A DNA stretch of 64,000 nt, from assembly GCA_963969595.1 (NCBI GenBank), contig OZ018416.1:13718065-13782064 (forward strand). The letters are read 5' to 3'. Below are positions 11,484 to 22,424 of the stretch, one piece after another. Position numbers and translations under genes: made by a program. This DNA comes from Neckera pumila. Its lineage: Eukaryota > Streptophyta > Bryopsida > Hypnales > Neckeraceae. Each line of letters opens with the position of its first letter. Within the stretch, counting starts at the first letter, position 1. The notes below the pieces were generated by a model. The model made no database searches, was not told the origin of the DNA, and saw nothing but the letters and a program-made list of their open reading frames with translations.

Positions 11484-12365
11484 AACCCTCAAAGTTCCAA
11501 AGTCCCCTCGAGGGACCTTTAGAATTTTGGGTAGGCTCGTGTGAACTCAATTTTGACATAATTTTTTGAAACTTTCATTAAAGATAGAAAAATACATTAA
11601 TTTTATAGGAATATAATATTTTAAATTTCAATTGGTGTATGGGAGCAAAACTTATGTCATCTTAAGCCCCCAAAGTAATTCAGCTTGACAAAGAAAAAAA
11701 CAAAAAAATTGAAATATTTTTTTTCATTTTTTTCCTCATAGATTATTATTTTGTCTTCATAGAAAGCTTTGATTCATTTCATTTGGGTTAGTGATGTGAA
11801 AGTTATGGAGCTTCTTGTTTTGCGGGCACTAATTGCATCTTCTTCAAAAACTAACTTTTAGAATTCATTTCTAAGCTCAATTTTCACAATTTAAAAAAAG
11901 TTCCACATAATTTAGTTTGCTTGCTAGAACAATCTTGCAATTGGAATTAGTGTATTTCAATTCCATCTTAGAACTACTAACAATTTAGTTTTTCCTTCTA
12001 TCTTGTACCTACTTCCACATAACAATTTTCTTAAGAATAAAAATCAAATACATATATTTTTAAAATTTTCTCCAAAACTCTCAACTCAATCCTTCAAAAT
12101 AAAAAATTCTAATTTCAAAATTCATAGTGCAAAATTTTTAAATTAACAAGATTCAAAGCCAAAAAATCTAATTCATCAAGGTGCAAAAAAACTTGTTTTC
12201 TTCACTTTAAATGCAAATATCTTGCAATCTATGCGGTTAAAGTTTTTGAAATATCTTTTCCACATTTTATAGTAATCTAAAGCAAGATCTTTTGGATGAT
12301 ACATTAGGAGAAGGTTGAACCCTGGAAGAGGCCGTGAGACCTGAGAACGCAGGGAACACAAGCTG

Positions 12366-12396
<31 letters not shown>

Positions 12397-12851
12397 ATTT
12401 TTTATTTTTATTTTTTCGTGACAGCGAACTGCAGGCGCGGAACAGCGCAGAACAGCAGGGAATAGTGCAGTTGAACTGCTTAAAAAAACATTAAATTTTT
12501 TTTTTATTAAAATAAATTCAAAATTACAAAATTTTCAGATCTGACATGGCACTACACATGCCATGTCAGACTGCAATCATTACAATTTTTTTTATTTTTT
12601 TTTATTTTTTATTAATATTTTAAATTTTTTATTTTTCAAATATTTTTCAAATATTTTTTAATTGTAAATCACTGTTGAGTTCCTTGGAGTTCCCTGGAGG
12701 GGAAGCTTACACTACGAAGCAGCCCCTTCCAAGGTTCATTTTTTTCCTAATGTGCAAAAATAACAAGTTTCAAAGTTTTTTGCTCTTTTCAATAAAAATG
12801 ACAGTTTTGATGTTTCGATGATAAAAAGGCCGTTTAGAATTTTACGGGAAT
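11484..12851 (+). mobile_element. Degenerate TTAA-type element, internal type 2, disrupted by a nested insertion
   Basis: The left end, AACCCTCAAAGTTCCAAAGT, resembles CCCCTAAAGTCCC. The interior follows 5122-6020 in order, for example AATCTATG..AAAGTTTTTGAAATAT and ACAGTTTTGA. The right end is badly decayed near 12851. The copy is about 450 bp longer than its relative because a foldback sequence sits inside it at 12301-12753. Confidence 0.5.
12301..12753. mobile_element. Nested foldback insertion with an A28 tract and an internal hairpin
   Basis: The ends are imperfect inverted repeats: ACATTAGGAGAAGGTTGAAC at 12301 pairs with the complement of the sequence ending CCTAATGT at 12753. They match over about 27 bp apart from a 6-bp block. 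The interior has 28 consecutive A residues (12366-12393), further A/T runs, and a perfect 12-bp hairpin TCTGACATGGCA / TGCCATGTCAGA (12540-12551 and 12559-12570, 7-nt loop). There is no coding sequence. It interrupts the homology between 11484-12851 and 5122-6020, which marks it as an insertion. Confidence 0.5.
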
Positions 12852-13653
12852 TTCCAATCTGTAAAGGACTGTTTCCATTACCATATTGTCAAATTTCATT
12901 TATGAGCTCAAATAAATCCTTTAAATCATATTAAAACTTCAATGTAATATTTTATTACTTGAAACTATGTATTTTAATCAATGTGAAAATTTTTGGTTAA
13001 TTTTATATAGAGAAATAAATTATAGTTGTTATAAATTTTTAACTAATAAATGGAAGTAAAACAAAAAATGTATCAAAAATATTTCAATAAATTTAAAAAA
13101 ATTTCAAGAGGTAGAAGTCTTCATGTAGTTTGAAATTTTCCTTAAGTACTTTTTCCTATTTTCACTCAAAGTATTCTTAGTGATGACCTTCATTAATTAT
13201 CAAGCTAAATTTAGCCTTTATAAAATTCATTGATGTTTTTTGTATTTGAATAAACATTTTTTCAATCGATGTTGATTTTAAAAAATTTATAGTGGAATAA
13301 TCTGGAATTTGACCAAAAATAAAGGTCAGAATGAAAAATAATATCTTTTGTAGTATAATTTAAATTTAAAAATCTTTTTTAAGGAAAAAATACAAATGAA
13401 ATACATATGACATTGTACTATTTGGATTTTAAATTATGAAACTTTCAATTGCAATAACTCATTGATTCTTTTGAATTTTTAAAAGTTTTGAAATAGAATA
13501 GACATGCAACTTATTAGGCTTCATATTCTAAGTTTAAACCAAAATAAAAAATGGATATTTTGAAAGCTACAATCAAAATTTGACTAAGGCTCACTTTTGG
13601 AATGTGGAAACCTTTAGGGATCAATGATTCATTACTGGAAGCTAAAGATGCTA

Positions 13654-14420
13654 GACCAATCAAATCTTCTATCCAATAAATAAGCAACTACTCTCTAAGA
13701 GACTCTATCCCATATTTCCAACAGTATTAGCTTATTCCAAGTATGATAGCTATTCAAACTTCCTCATATATTAGACTAATCAAATCGTCTATCCAATAAA
13801 TAAGCAACTACTCTCTAAGAGACTTTGTTGCAATAGCACTAGCTTGTTTTAAGTATGATAGCTATTAAAACTTTGTCACATACTAGACCAATCAAATCAT
13901 CTATCCAATAAATAAGCAACTATTCTCTAAGAGACTTTGTCCTAATAGCACTAGCTCGTTTTAAGTATGATAGCTATTCAACTTCCTCACAATAGCTTTC
14001 AAGTATGATAGCTATTCAAACTTCCTCACATACTAGACCAATCAAATCATCTATCCAATAAATAAGCAACTATTCTCTAAGAGACTTTGTCCTAATAGCA
14101 CTAGCTCGTTTTAAGTATGATAGCTATTCAACTTCCTCACAATAGCTTTCAAGTATGATAGCTATTCAAACTTCCTCACAATAGCTTTCGTCGATGCAAA
14201 CCTCCCTCTCCTATGATAAAAAGCCGATAAACAATTTGTCACTAAAGTCTCATTATCACTAGCTAACAATTTAATTTTTAATCAAATCATCTATCCAATA
14301 AATAAGCAACTACTTTCTGAGAGACTCTGTCCAAATAGCACTAGCTTGTTTCAAGTATGATAGTTATTCCAACTTCCTCACTATAGCTTTTGTTGATGCA
14401 AAACCTCCTCTCCTTTGATA
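13654..14420 (+). repeat. Irregular minisatellite, units of about 110-150 bp
   Basis: The motif CTATCCAATAAATAAGCAAC recurs five times, in units starting near 13654, 13774, 13886, 14036 and 14281. It is followed by TCTCTAAGAGACT or similar and TAGCTATTCAAACTTCCTC. Segments 13877-14026 and 14027-14176 appear to be near-identical 150-bp copies. A second motif, CTCTCCTATGATAAAAAGCC, occurs near 14207 and 14408. It lies about 500 bp upstream of TAF8. Confidence 0.8.
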
Positions 14421-14941
14421 AAAAGCCGATGCAAAGGCTCCCCTCTAACAAGAATATGCACTCTTAGAATCAACCCTAGCTAGATAAATTAGACTCTTAA
14501 TTTAGGCCAACCTCATAAAATGTCGACCTTAATTTTCTTAATTCTTATTGTGCTTATAATGCTCACCCAGAATCATCACTTGAAATGAATGAATTTTGAA
14601 CATTTCAGTGATGAACTAACTTAGACGGATTCGCTGTTCCGGACAAAACCCATCATGGCCTGCAAGGTAAAGCTCAGGGGGCGTCGGTATTTGTTTGGCG
14701 AGGGTTCTAGGGTTTTGGCGTCCCTTCCATTGCAGCGACTCGTCCCGCTCGCTCTCATCAGCTGAAGCATCAATCGTCTCCGACGATCGCTCTGTCGCAC
14801 AGCTTCGTGATTTCTTTAACATCGCCGTGGACGAGAATCTCGCGCTTTCGGAGAGATTTTTTCACTGGACCTGGACCTTCAATTAATTCAGTCGAGTAGG
14901 ATCTTCCATGTTGCGCTCTCGTCTCCTTTCAGCTCGGGACC

Positions 14942-16928
14942 ATGGCGGCCAAAACTAACCGCGAAAAGGAGAAGCCGACGAAGAAGCCTTCTACCAACAA
15001 GAGCGATCCTGGCACCAATTCCGACACCAGCAGCTCCGGCGTGAGCTCTTCCAAAGGCGGGGACGAATTCGCCCGCGCGGTCGCCAACACCGCCGTTTCG
15101 CAGGTTTGCGAAGGCTTAGGGTTTCACGCCATTCAGCGGACGGCCGTGGAGACTCTCGCCGACATCGCGCTCCGTTACCTGAGCGACCTCGGCAAGGCCG
15201 CTCACTTCTACGCGAATTTAGCTGGGCGGACGCAATGCAACGCCTTCGACGTGATTCTGGCCTTGGAAGACATGGGCCCCGGCGCCTCCGTGGACACGTC
15301 GAATCGGTGTCTTGCGAATTCGAGCGCGCTTCGGGATGTGATGCGCTACGTGGAATTTGCGGAGGAGATTCCGTTCGCGAGGCCTGTGCCGAAGTTTCCT
15401 GTTAACAAGATTCGGACGCCTCCTCCAACGTTCGCGCAGCTGGGAGAACTGCCGCCGTTTCCGCACATTCCCCCGTGGTTGCCTGCGTTTCCTGATCCGC
15501 ATACATACCAGTCCACTCCAGTTTGGGTGGACAGGAAGAGCGATCCGAGAATGGATAAATTGGAGCTCGCCAGGCAACGGCGGAAGGCGGAGCGGTCGCT
15601 ATTCTCCCTGCATCTTCGGCTGTCGTCTGCGGGAGGGGAGGCACCCGAACCTGCTCGCGCGCTTCCGAAAATTGCAGGCGTTCTGACGAATGGGAGCGAT
15701 GCGCAAGCTCCGACGAGGCAGCAGTGGCCGCTGAAAGAGCAACAAGAAGTGAAGGGCGCGTCGGAAGCGCAAGGGGCGAAGGGGAAGGGCAAACGACCTA
15801 ATTTGCAGAATCCGTTCCTGGCCCCGCCGTTACAAGCAGGAGAAAAAGAAGTCAGCCCTGTAACTCTGACAGGTATGTTCAAAATTGTGCCTCGTGTTTA
15901 GAATCATAAATTTTTGGATCTTTAGGGGTTAAAACAATTTCAAGCATTACCTCGCCCCTCTAGGGAGCATTCTTAGGGGCTTGCGGTCTCCTAGAAAAGG
16001 GTTAGGCACCGATATCTCTTTGACCTTAGAGCACAACCTCAACCGAGTTGAATTCAGTATTCAGACTGGCAGAACGAGCATAAGCAGAAATTCTTAAGAG
16101 GAAGGAAAGGATGCAATAATTGGCTAGTTTCCCCTGCAGAGGATTCGGAGGAAAACACAGCGCACTGTAGTTTTTCTTCCTCCGCAGATGAAGACCCTGA
16201 ATACCAGCTTCAGGGTGCTCTCTGAAGACCTTTATAAATCAACAAACTCTCGTCCGTAGAGCGAGAGGGTTTGGGATGTGACTTGAATAGCAACTAGTTG
16301 TTCTGCTTAGGATTCCCTAGGGATCGATCTCATTGACCTTTAGTGAGAACAGCGGGGTGTTCTATACAGAGAATAGAATTCTGTTTTCTTCAATACCTTA
16401 AATAACGTCGCTTGCACCGTTTGTCTACGTTACGTCCGTATTATTTAACTCTGGGATGTGGGTATTTTTCTGTATACAAAGCATTGACAGTTTTACTTTT
16501 TGTGATCTGTAGGAAGAAACTTTGACAAAAGTGCTGGGAGACAAGAGGTGAATGGACAAGTCGCTTTTCCCTCTGTTTTGGAGGCGTTTGCTCCTATATT
16601 GGACAATGCCAAGGGTGGTGTCCGAGAGAACACTGAATCAGCACTTGGAAGCCCAAGAGAACAGCTGGGCACTACCATACCTGAAGCCAAAGAGAGGATG
16701 CCAGTTTCCCTGAAGTTCGATTTTGGGAAGAAGGCACGTGCGAAGGCCATAGCTGCTCAGATGAGTTTGGGAAGGAGCCCTTCTCCCCCTCCCCCTCCCC
16801 CTTCGAAACGAGGAAAGGCAGGTGGTTCCGCTGGCAAGGAGGAAGAGAAAGATGAGAAAAGGAAGCGGGCTGAGCAGATCTTAGCTCAAGCAATGGATGA
16901 AACTGAAGACAATGCAACTCAGACGTGA
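14942..16928 (+). CDS. TAF8: Transcription initiation factor TFIID subunit 8
   Basis: TAF8 pairs with TAF10 in the TFIID complex that nucleates RNA polymerase II initiation in the nucleus. Exon 1 is 14942-15872 (donor CAG|GTATGT) and exon 2 is 16513-16928 (acceptor TGTAG|GAAG). The phase 1 junction restores one frame of 448 codons. Residues about 40-110 form a bromodomain-associated histone fold (DEFARAVANTAVSQVCE, then ETLADIALRYLSDLGKAAHF and FDVILALEDMG). Residues about 135-230 form the TAF8 C-terminal region with its proline-rich signature (FPVNKIRTPPPTFAQLGELP, PPWLPAFPDPHTY) and DPRMDKLELARQRRKAE. The C-terminus has a run of eight prolines interrupted by Ser and a basic KRGKAGG tail. 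The N-terminal 35 residues are low-complexity Lys/Ser/Thr. ATG 14942 was chosen because it precedes the histone fold directly. The coding GC content is well above the surroundings. Confidence 0.92.
15921..15932 (+). other. Solo TTAA-element end inside the TAF8 intron
   Basis: The string TTTAGGGGTTAA, preceded by C, equals the right end of the TTAA-bounded elements. No matching left end was seen upstream within the intron or exon. It may be a remnant or chance. Confidence 0.25.
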
Positions 16929-18899
16929 TAGAACTGGCCCAGTTTTACACTCTGGATTGACTTCTGTTCCATCTAAAGCCAGCAAATTTGATGCAACTGT
17001 TTGTGTTGCTTGGAGCAGATGCACTTGGAGGGAGAGGTGAGTGTCTTTGGTAAGGAGAACTTCAGCCATGGAATTTATTCCGACATGTCCATTATCCTTC
17101 CAATATTCCACGATTTTTTCAAGGCTCGACACAACGGATGGCAGCTCCCCTAGTTCTCATCTTGGTACTTTGTTAGGGATTTTTTCCCAGCAGTGATCTT
17201 GCCAGAGGATTAGAAAGAGAGAGTTAGGTCCCTCCAACTGGAGACTAGGAGCTGCTCCGATCGGCTCTCGTAAGTAACACTCCCGTCACATGCATATTCG
17301 ATTGGACAGCATGTACATCTAGACAAATTGCGATTCTCTGCATATTCAAGTCCTTATGATCAACGTGACACCTAATTGATGAGTGTTTTACTGAATCTGA
17401 ATTGTACGGGGCACTGATACATATTATTCCTCTAAAAAAAGATTCTTTGAAAGAGATGCAAGTCTCTGGCGAACCTCTCAATTGTGACGATGGCTTGGGA
17501 GTAACGTGTTGATGCCCTACTGTCTTCGTTTCTGTTTAATTAAGTAATTAATAACACCATGTGGCGATTCCGACTGCTTGTATGACGTGGCAGTATTTTG
17601 TGGTGTTGGTTCGTCCAAGCAACGGTTTCGTTGCTTGTTTTGTCAGTTGAATTGTCATGTGAACTGGATCAGTACCCTATCCTATGCCACGTAATGGCGA
17701 GTTTCCTCAAACCGCCATCGTAACTGCTTCTTTTGCAGGGTGTTTTGCTCGTCTTGTTAGTGATTTATTGTTGAGGGACCTTCATGTGAAGTCATCAAGA
17801 GTTGCACACTACCAAGCTCCATGACAACCGGAGTGCAACGCAAGCGCCGTGTCAACAACTGTGTTAAATTTAATGCTCTCCCCTGCTTCCTCAATCGACT
17901 CACTAATCTCCCAAGTAAGCTCATCATCTCGATCTCCTCCTGATCCTCTGGAGCGTTTGCCTCTTCTGATGATTATCAGCATTGTCCTCCTGATCTCAGG
18001 CTTCAGTGTGGGAACATATTCTTGCAAAATTCCTTCCTGTCTCACAACGGGACCGCAGTAATTCATACTATTGAAAATTGGAATAATAAGCATGGAATAG
18101 GACAATGATCAACGTCTTTCCCGAAGCAACCACCCTTGAGCTGCAAGATTCTCATTTTTCTTTTCATTTTGAGCCCGGGTGATTTCTGACCCTGAAATTC
18201 TTTGTCGAAAATACTAGCCCTTGTGTAGTGTATTCAAGGGTCTCGTTGGAGAGTTGCATCTTCCTAAATATTGCAAGTTTTGCACCCAAATCATTAAATT
18301 CCATCATGGGGACTCACAGAACAACAAGCAAGAACCAATTCACTTTGTTTGTCTTGGAGACAAACAGTTGTGAGTCCTGTCATTGTGGTGTGCGGTTTCA
18401 AACAAACTATTAATTCATGGCGGTCTCAAAAGAGAGATTGTTCTTCATTCTTATCCAAAGTTTGGATGGCATCAAACCTTTCAAGAATTGCGCATTAGGG
18501 ATTGAGAAAATCACTAACAAGTGTGAAGAAAATGAAACCTCTAGATAGACACCTTGGAAGATGAGTAGAAGATTTGTTTGAAAACATGCTAACCAATCTA
18601 GCTTGAGGAATATTTATTGTGAGTCAAAGAAGTATCACAGCCTTGTATTGACTATTGAGCTCTATGGAATATATTGAACCATCTTTTTTGAAGGAAGTGT
18701 ACCCACCTCATCCTTCTTGAAGGCACATTCTTTTGAATGATTTATTTTTTTCTTATTGCTAAATGGGAGGCTCTTGGCTTGGATAAGAATGTTATGATCT
18801 TTTGATTATCATAATGGTGGAAATGGGATGCAGATTGGAAGTTCTTCATATAAGTTCTTCATGTAATGAGTGATTGAGGGTTGCTTTCAGGTGAAGATG
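16929..18899. other. TAF8 downstream spacer
   Basis: I see no coding region here on either strand. Short frames at 17809-18105 (-) and 18228-18413 (+) have no domain-like content and no supporting splice structure. The first few hundred bases are presumably the TAF8 3' UTR. Confidence 0.5.
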
Positions 18900-19201
18900 C
18901 TAAGGTCAGCAGCAAAGATTGGAAGCCCTTTATATAATGAGTGAGTGAGGGTTGATTTTAGGTGAAGATGCCAAAGTTGGCAACAGAGCAAGCAAACTCA
19001 AGGAGCCAAAGATTGGAAGCCCTTTATATAACGAGTGAGTGAGGGTTGATTTTAGGTGAAGATGCCAAGGTCGGCAGCAGAGCAAGCAAACTCAAGGAGC
19101 CAAAGATTGGAAGCCCTTTATATAATGAGTGAGTGAGGGTTGATTTTAGGTGAAGATGCCAAGGTCAGCAGCAGAGCAAGCAAACTCAAGGAGCCAAAGC
19201 T
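18900..19201 (+). repeat. 94-bp tandem repeat
   Basis: Units start with GGTGAAGATGC at 18900, 18961, 19055 and 19149. The second and third are 94 bp long. The first is shortened to 61 bp by a 33-bp deletion, and the fourth is partial. Each full unit contains GAGCAAGCAAACTCAAGGAG and GCCCTTTATATAA. Because 94 is not a multiple of three, the array is not a protein repeat. The last unit runs into a candidate exon. Confidence 0.85.
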
Positions 19202-20247
19202 ATGGATCTAGGCCAAAAACATGCCCAGCTATCCTCACCAAAACACCCCGGACACTCATAACTACTCCTAGAACAATTCATCCCACTACTCCTACACCTT
19301 CTAGAATTCTTCCACGAACCCCACTGCCCAATTCTATAGATCCTATCTCCAAGGAAGTCAAATATGGAGACCCCAATCATAGGCAATGTGCTCCCAGGTA
19401 CCGACCTGCCTCTAATGATAATTCCTCTTCCTATTACACACTTCAATGTGATTGATTTTAAAAAATCATTGAAAAATCAAATGTTATTGAAAAATTATTC
19501 AATGCAAACCAATTATATGCTAATAACCTAAATCCATCCGCACTGAGATTTATCTTATGTTTGAATTTTACATGCCATACTTGCTAAAGATTTTATCTTA
19601 TGTTTGAACTTTATATGCCCTACTTGCTATTATACTACTAACAACATAGTAGAGAGTCAATTTAGGTTGTAGTCATGTAGATGATTGCTTAAAATTTGAG
19701 TTCCCAAGGTCAATGAATCTTATGCTAGTTATGTTTAAATGTAATATTCAATTTCATTCTTGATGTAAAAGATGTAGGCTTGCAAGGGCAATAAATGATG
19801 ATATGATGTTGCTCCAATTTACATCATAAATTATTTCAAAAGGTTGTTGATATTAGGCTTTAAAAGAATAATCTTAATATCAGTAAAGACATTGGTATTA
19901 GACTGTAGTAAATTCTTCGGTGCAAGAAGTGCCTTATTTTTATTCAAATAATTATAACGCTTTCAAAGGTTAGAATACCTATAGAATGTGTGAAAGTTGG
20001 CCAAGTAAGTGGATAATTCAAGACATAATTTGAAAGAATTATTTTTTAATTCGTGTGATGAATTTTTTGCAGGAGTAAGAATTATTTTGAGAAGAAAGTA
20101 AGAAAATCCGGAGAAGAGATGGACTCTCTAAAAAAGAAATTGTGTCCATATTCGCCCATTGCCAATCGAAATCTTAAAAATGAAGTCACTCGGACACCAG
20201 TGGGAATACATTCACGAGATTGTAGAAATGCCAGCTACCTCAAGTAA
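19156..20247 (+). CDS. Candidate two-exon gene of unknown function (138 aa)
   Basis: This is a tentative model. Exon 1 (19156-19397) is Pro/Thr-rich (TPRTLITTPRTIHPTTPTP), ends CCCAG|GTACCG, and is preceded directly by an in-frame stop. Exon 2 (20073-20247) follows TTTTTTGCAG, and the phase 2 junction gives a clean frame: SKNYFEKKVRK, MDSLKKKLCPYSPIANRN, TRTPVGIHSRDC and a stop. The high Lys/Arg content and balanced composition of exon 2 look protein-like. No family is recognised. The start codon sits in the last 94-bp tandem repeat, so the 5' end may lie elsewhere or the locus may be a decayed gene. Confidence 0.3.
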
Positions 20248-22424
20248 TTGATCACATCTCTACTATTTTCCTCATATATAAAGCCAAGGTCAATTTTCAA
20301 GGTGGTTATGTCATTTTTTTTATTGGCTAGTAGGAAGAAGGTTATAATTTGTACCTTGCTTTTCATTTGTGAAACTTTGTACATTCAAACTTTTTCTAAT
20401 AATACACTTTATAATTGCTTATCTTCAGTTTAAATTGAAAATTTGATCAACAAATGTATACATATGATTTGATAGCTTTCATTTGTCAATTGTAAATACA
20501 TGTAATAGAAGCCCATTCATCTCCAGAGGCAATGCAATTAGAGAAGATTGAATGTGTCATATGTATGCATCTTGGTTTAGCAAAATGACCTCAAATTAAT
20601 CTAATATCACATAGAGCTTAGATAATCAAAATCATATAGTTATTTGTATTTTCATCATTACATTTGTTGCAATTTTATTCAATCTTACTTGAAAATGAAA
20701 TTTTTCCACTAATGAAAATATGAAACATCTAAGTATCTTGCACTACAATCAAACATTGTTAATCTAACCTTCCCTAAAATAACATTCTAGAATTATTTGC
20801 AAAAACTACCATTGATTTTATTGCCCTTGTTATACATTCAAACTATCTCAAATGTAGTATGACTTTCACCTAAGCTACCGTATTAAGATTAAAGTGCAAC
20901 CTCCTCAAGAAATTGTGTAGTCTACATACAAGTCATGCTATAGGTTTCAAAATCCCCAATATAAAAGATTTGTGCCAAACAGAGCTTTATGCACTAATAA
21001 CTGTACACAACAATGTTAACATTAATGTTTACGAAGTTGTATACATCTGCTACCCTGAATCTACAAGAAGCAACTGTTAGAAGAACTAACTTAACAAAAT
21101 TTATAACATATTCTTTGAGCAACATAAAATTCTGATTCTACTTGCAATACCTTTCCCTGCAGCTTGGTTAGTGGAAAGCACGGTTATTTCAAGACTCCCA
21201 AGACTACTAATCAATCTTTCTTAAAACGATTGAAAAACCCTACTGGGTTCAACAATTCGGTCATTTTTGCTGGTTTGTGATCCCCACTCTGAGGTTATTG
21301 AACTTAGGGTTTAGGTTTTTTTGGTAGTGTGTGACTAGATCTAGATATTTGATTATATGTGGCATTGATAAGTGCATTTATGACATTGATATGATGTAAA
21401 ATTGATTGACCTATTGTGCAGCTAAATCAAAACTATATCACAAACTTCAGAGGAGGTTTGATTGATATCCTCACTTGAGATTTACAGCCATTTTCTGGAA
21501 CAATTTTCGTGTTTAGCTGTGATTCACAGCATTCAATAAATAATGTTGATTGCTGATGCAGTTCAAACCAGAGCTTCTGTTACAGTATTTTCACTTCTGT
21601 AGGCTTCTGTTTGTCACCGACAATCACCGAACTCAGGCTGCTGGCGCATTTTATTTAAAATAAAAATAAATTAATTAAAAAACAATGGCCCTTCTTATTC
21701 TCTCTTGATGAACAAACAATTACTTGGAAAAAATCTTGGTATAGCACCAGAACACATAATTAGAAGGTTGATGCAACCATCAGTACAATATTAGGGATGT
21801 GCTCCAATGTTCCATGACAACTGCTTGCAACTGGACAGTTTATATACCCAATTAGAGGCTACTACTAGTAGTACCAATGAAGGGTTTTGTAAGTGTGAGG
21901 CTTCTGGATCAGTGGATGTATCAAGAACTCAAACTACAATTAAGCATAAAAAACTGTTCTGAATAATATGCACATGCAACAATGTAATCAACAATGCCTG
22001 CTATGAGCACATTGATCACTGCACTACAGCGTTACTGAAAGCATGCAAGAAAACAAGCGTGTTGGGCATTGAACAAAGAATGTGAAGGACAACATAGGTA
22101 TTTTCAGAAGAATTGTTTCAAGATTACGAGTAACAACCAGAATCGGAAATGCAAGCTGCAAAGTTTGTCGGTCGGCAATATTCAAAATCCACAATTCGGC
22201 TCTCTAGATCAAAGCAAATGGTTTGGAAGACGTAAACAGTGTACCCGCAGAGTACCAGGTTTACCTCAGCCACTGTGTAAACATAATGTTTGCTGAAAGA
22301 ACTTCCAAGTATTTGTCCTGGCACTCCCGACTCATTTCTTGCATTAGAGACCGCCATGGTCATCCTGGTAAGCAGATTCTTCCACACTATACAAGGGTCT
22401 CAGTCTGCAGATATAGAAATTCTA
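20248..22424. other. AT-rich spacer and NRPE1 3' flank
   Basis: No gene is visible. The short frames near 22069-22567 overlap the antisense of the NRPE1 last exon or its 3' flank and carry no domain. The two convergent genes would both place their 3' UTRs here. Confidence 0.5.

Larger units (their letters stand above)
2701..13640. other. Gene-free AT-rich spacer filled with degenerate mobile elements
   Basis: No reading frame above about 70 codons and no recognisable protein domain occurs here on either strand. What can be resolved are repeated units listed separately: TTAA-bounded elements, a foldback pair, a 455-bp inverted-repeat element and a nested foldback insertion. The remainder (2701-3260, 6630-7830, 9400-11480, 12860-13640) is AT-rich sequence in which I see no gene. 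A stretch at about 13440-13615 ends in ACCTTTAGGGATCAA and may be a strongly diverged further copy of the TTAA-bounded family. Confidence 0.7.

Noticed and set aside
15106..15882. Alternative frames inside TAF8 exon 1, up to 178 codons on the minus strand
   Set aside because: GC-rich coding sequence leaves other frames open by chance; the sense frame has a clear histone fold.
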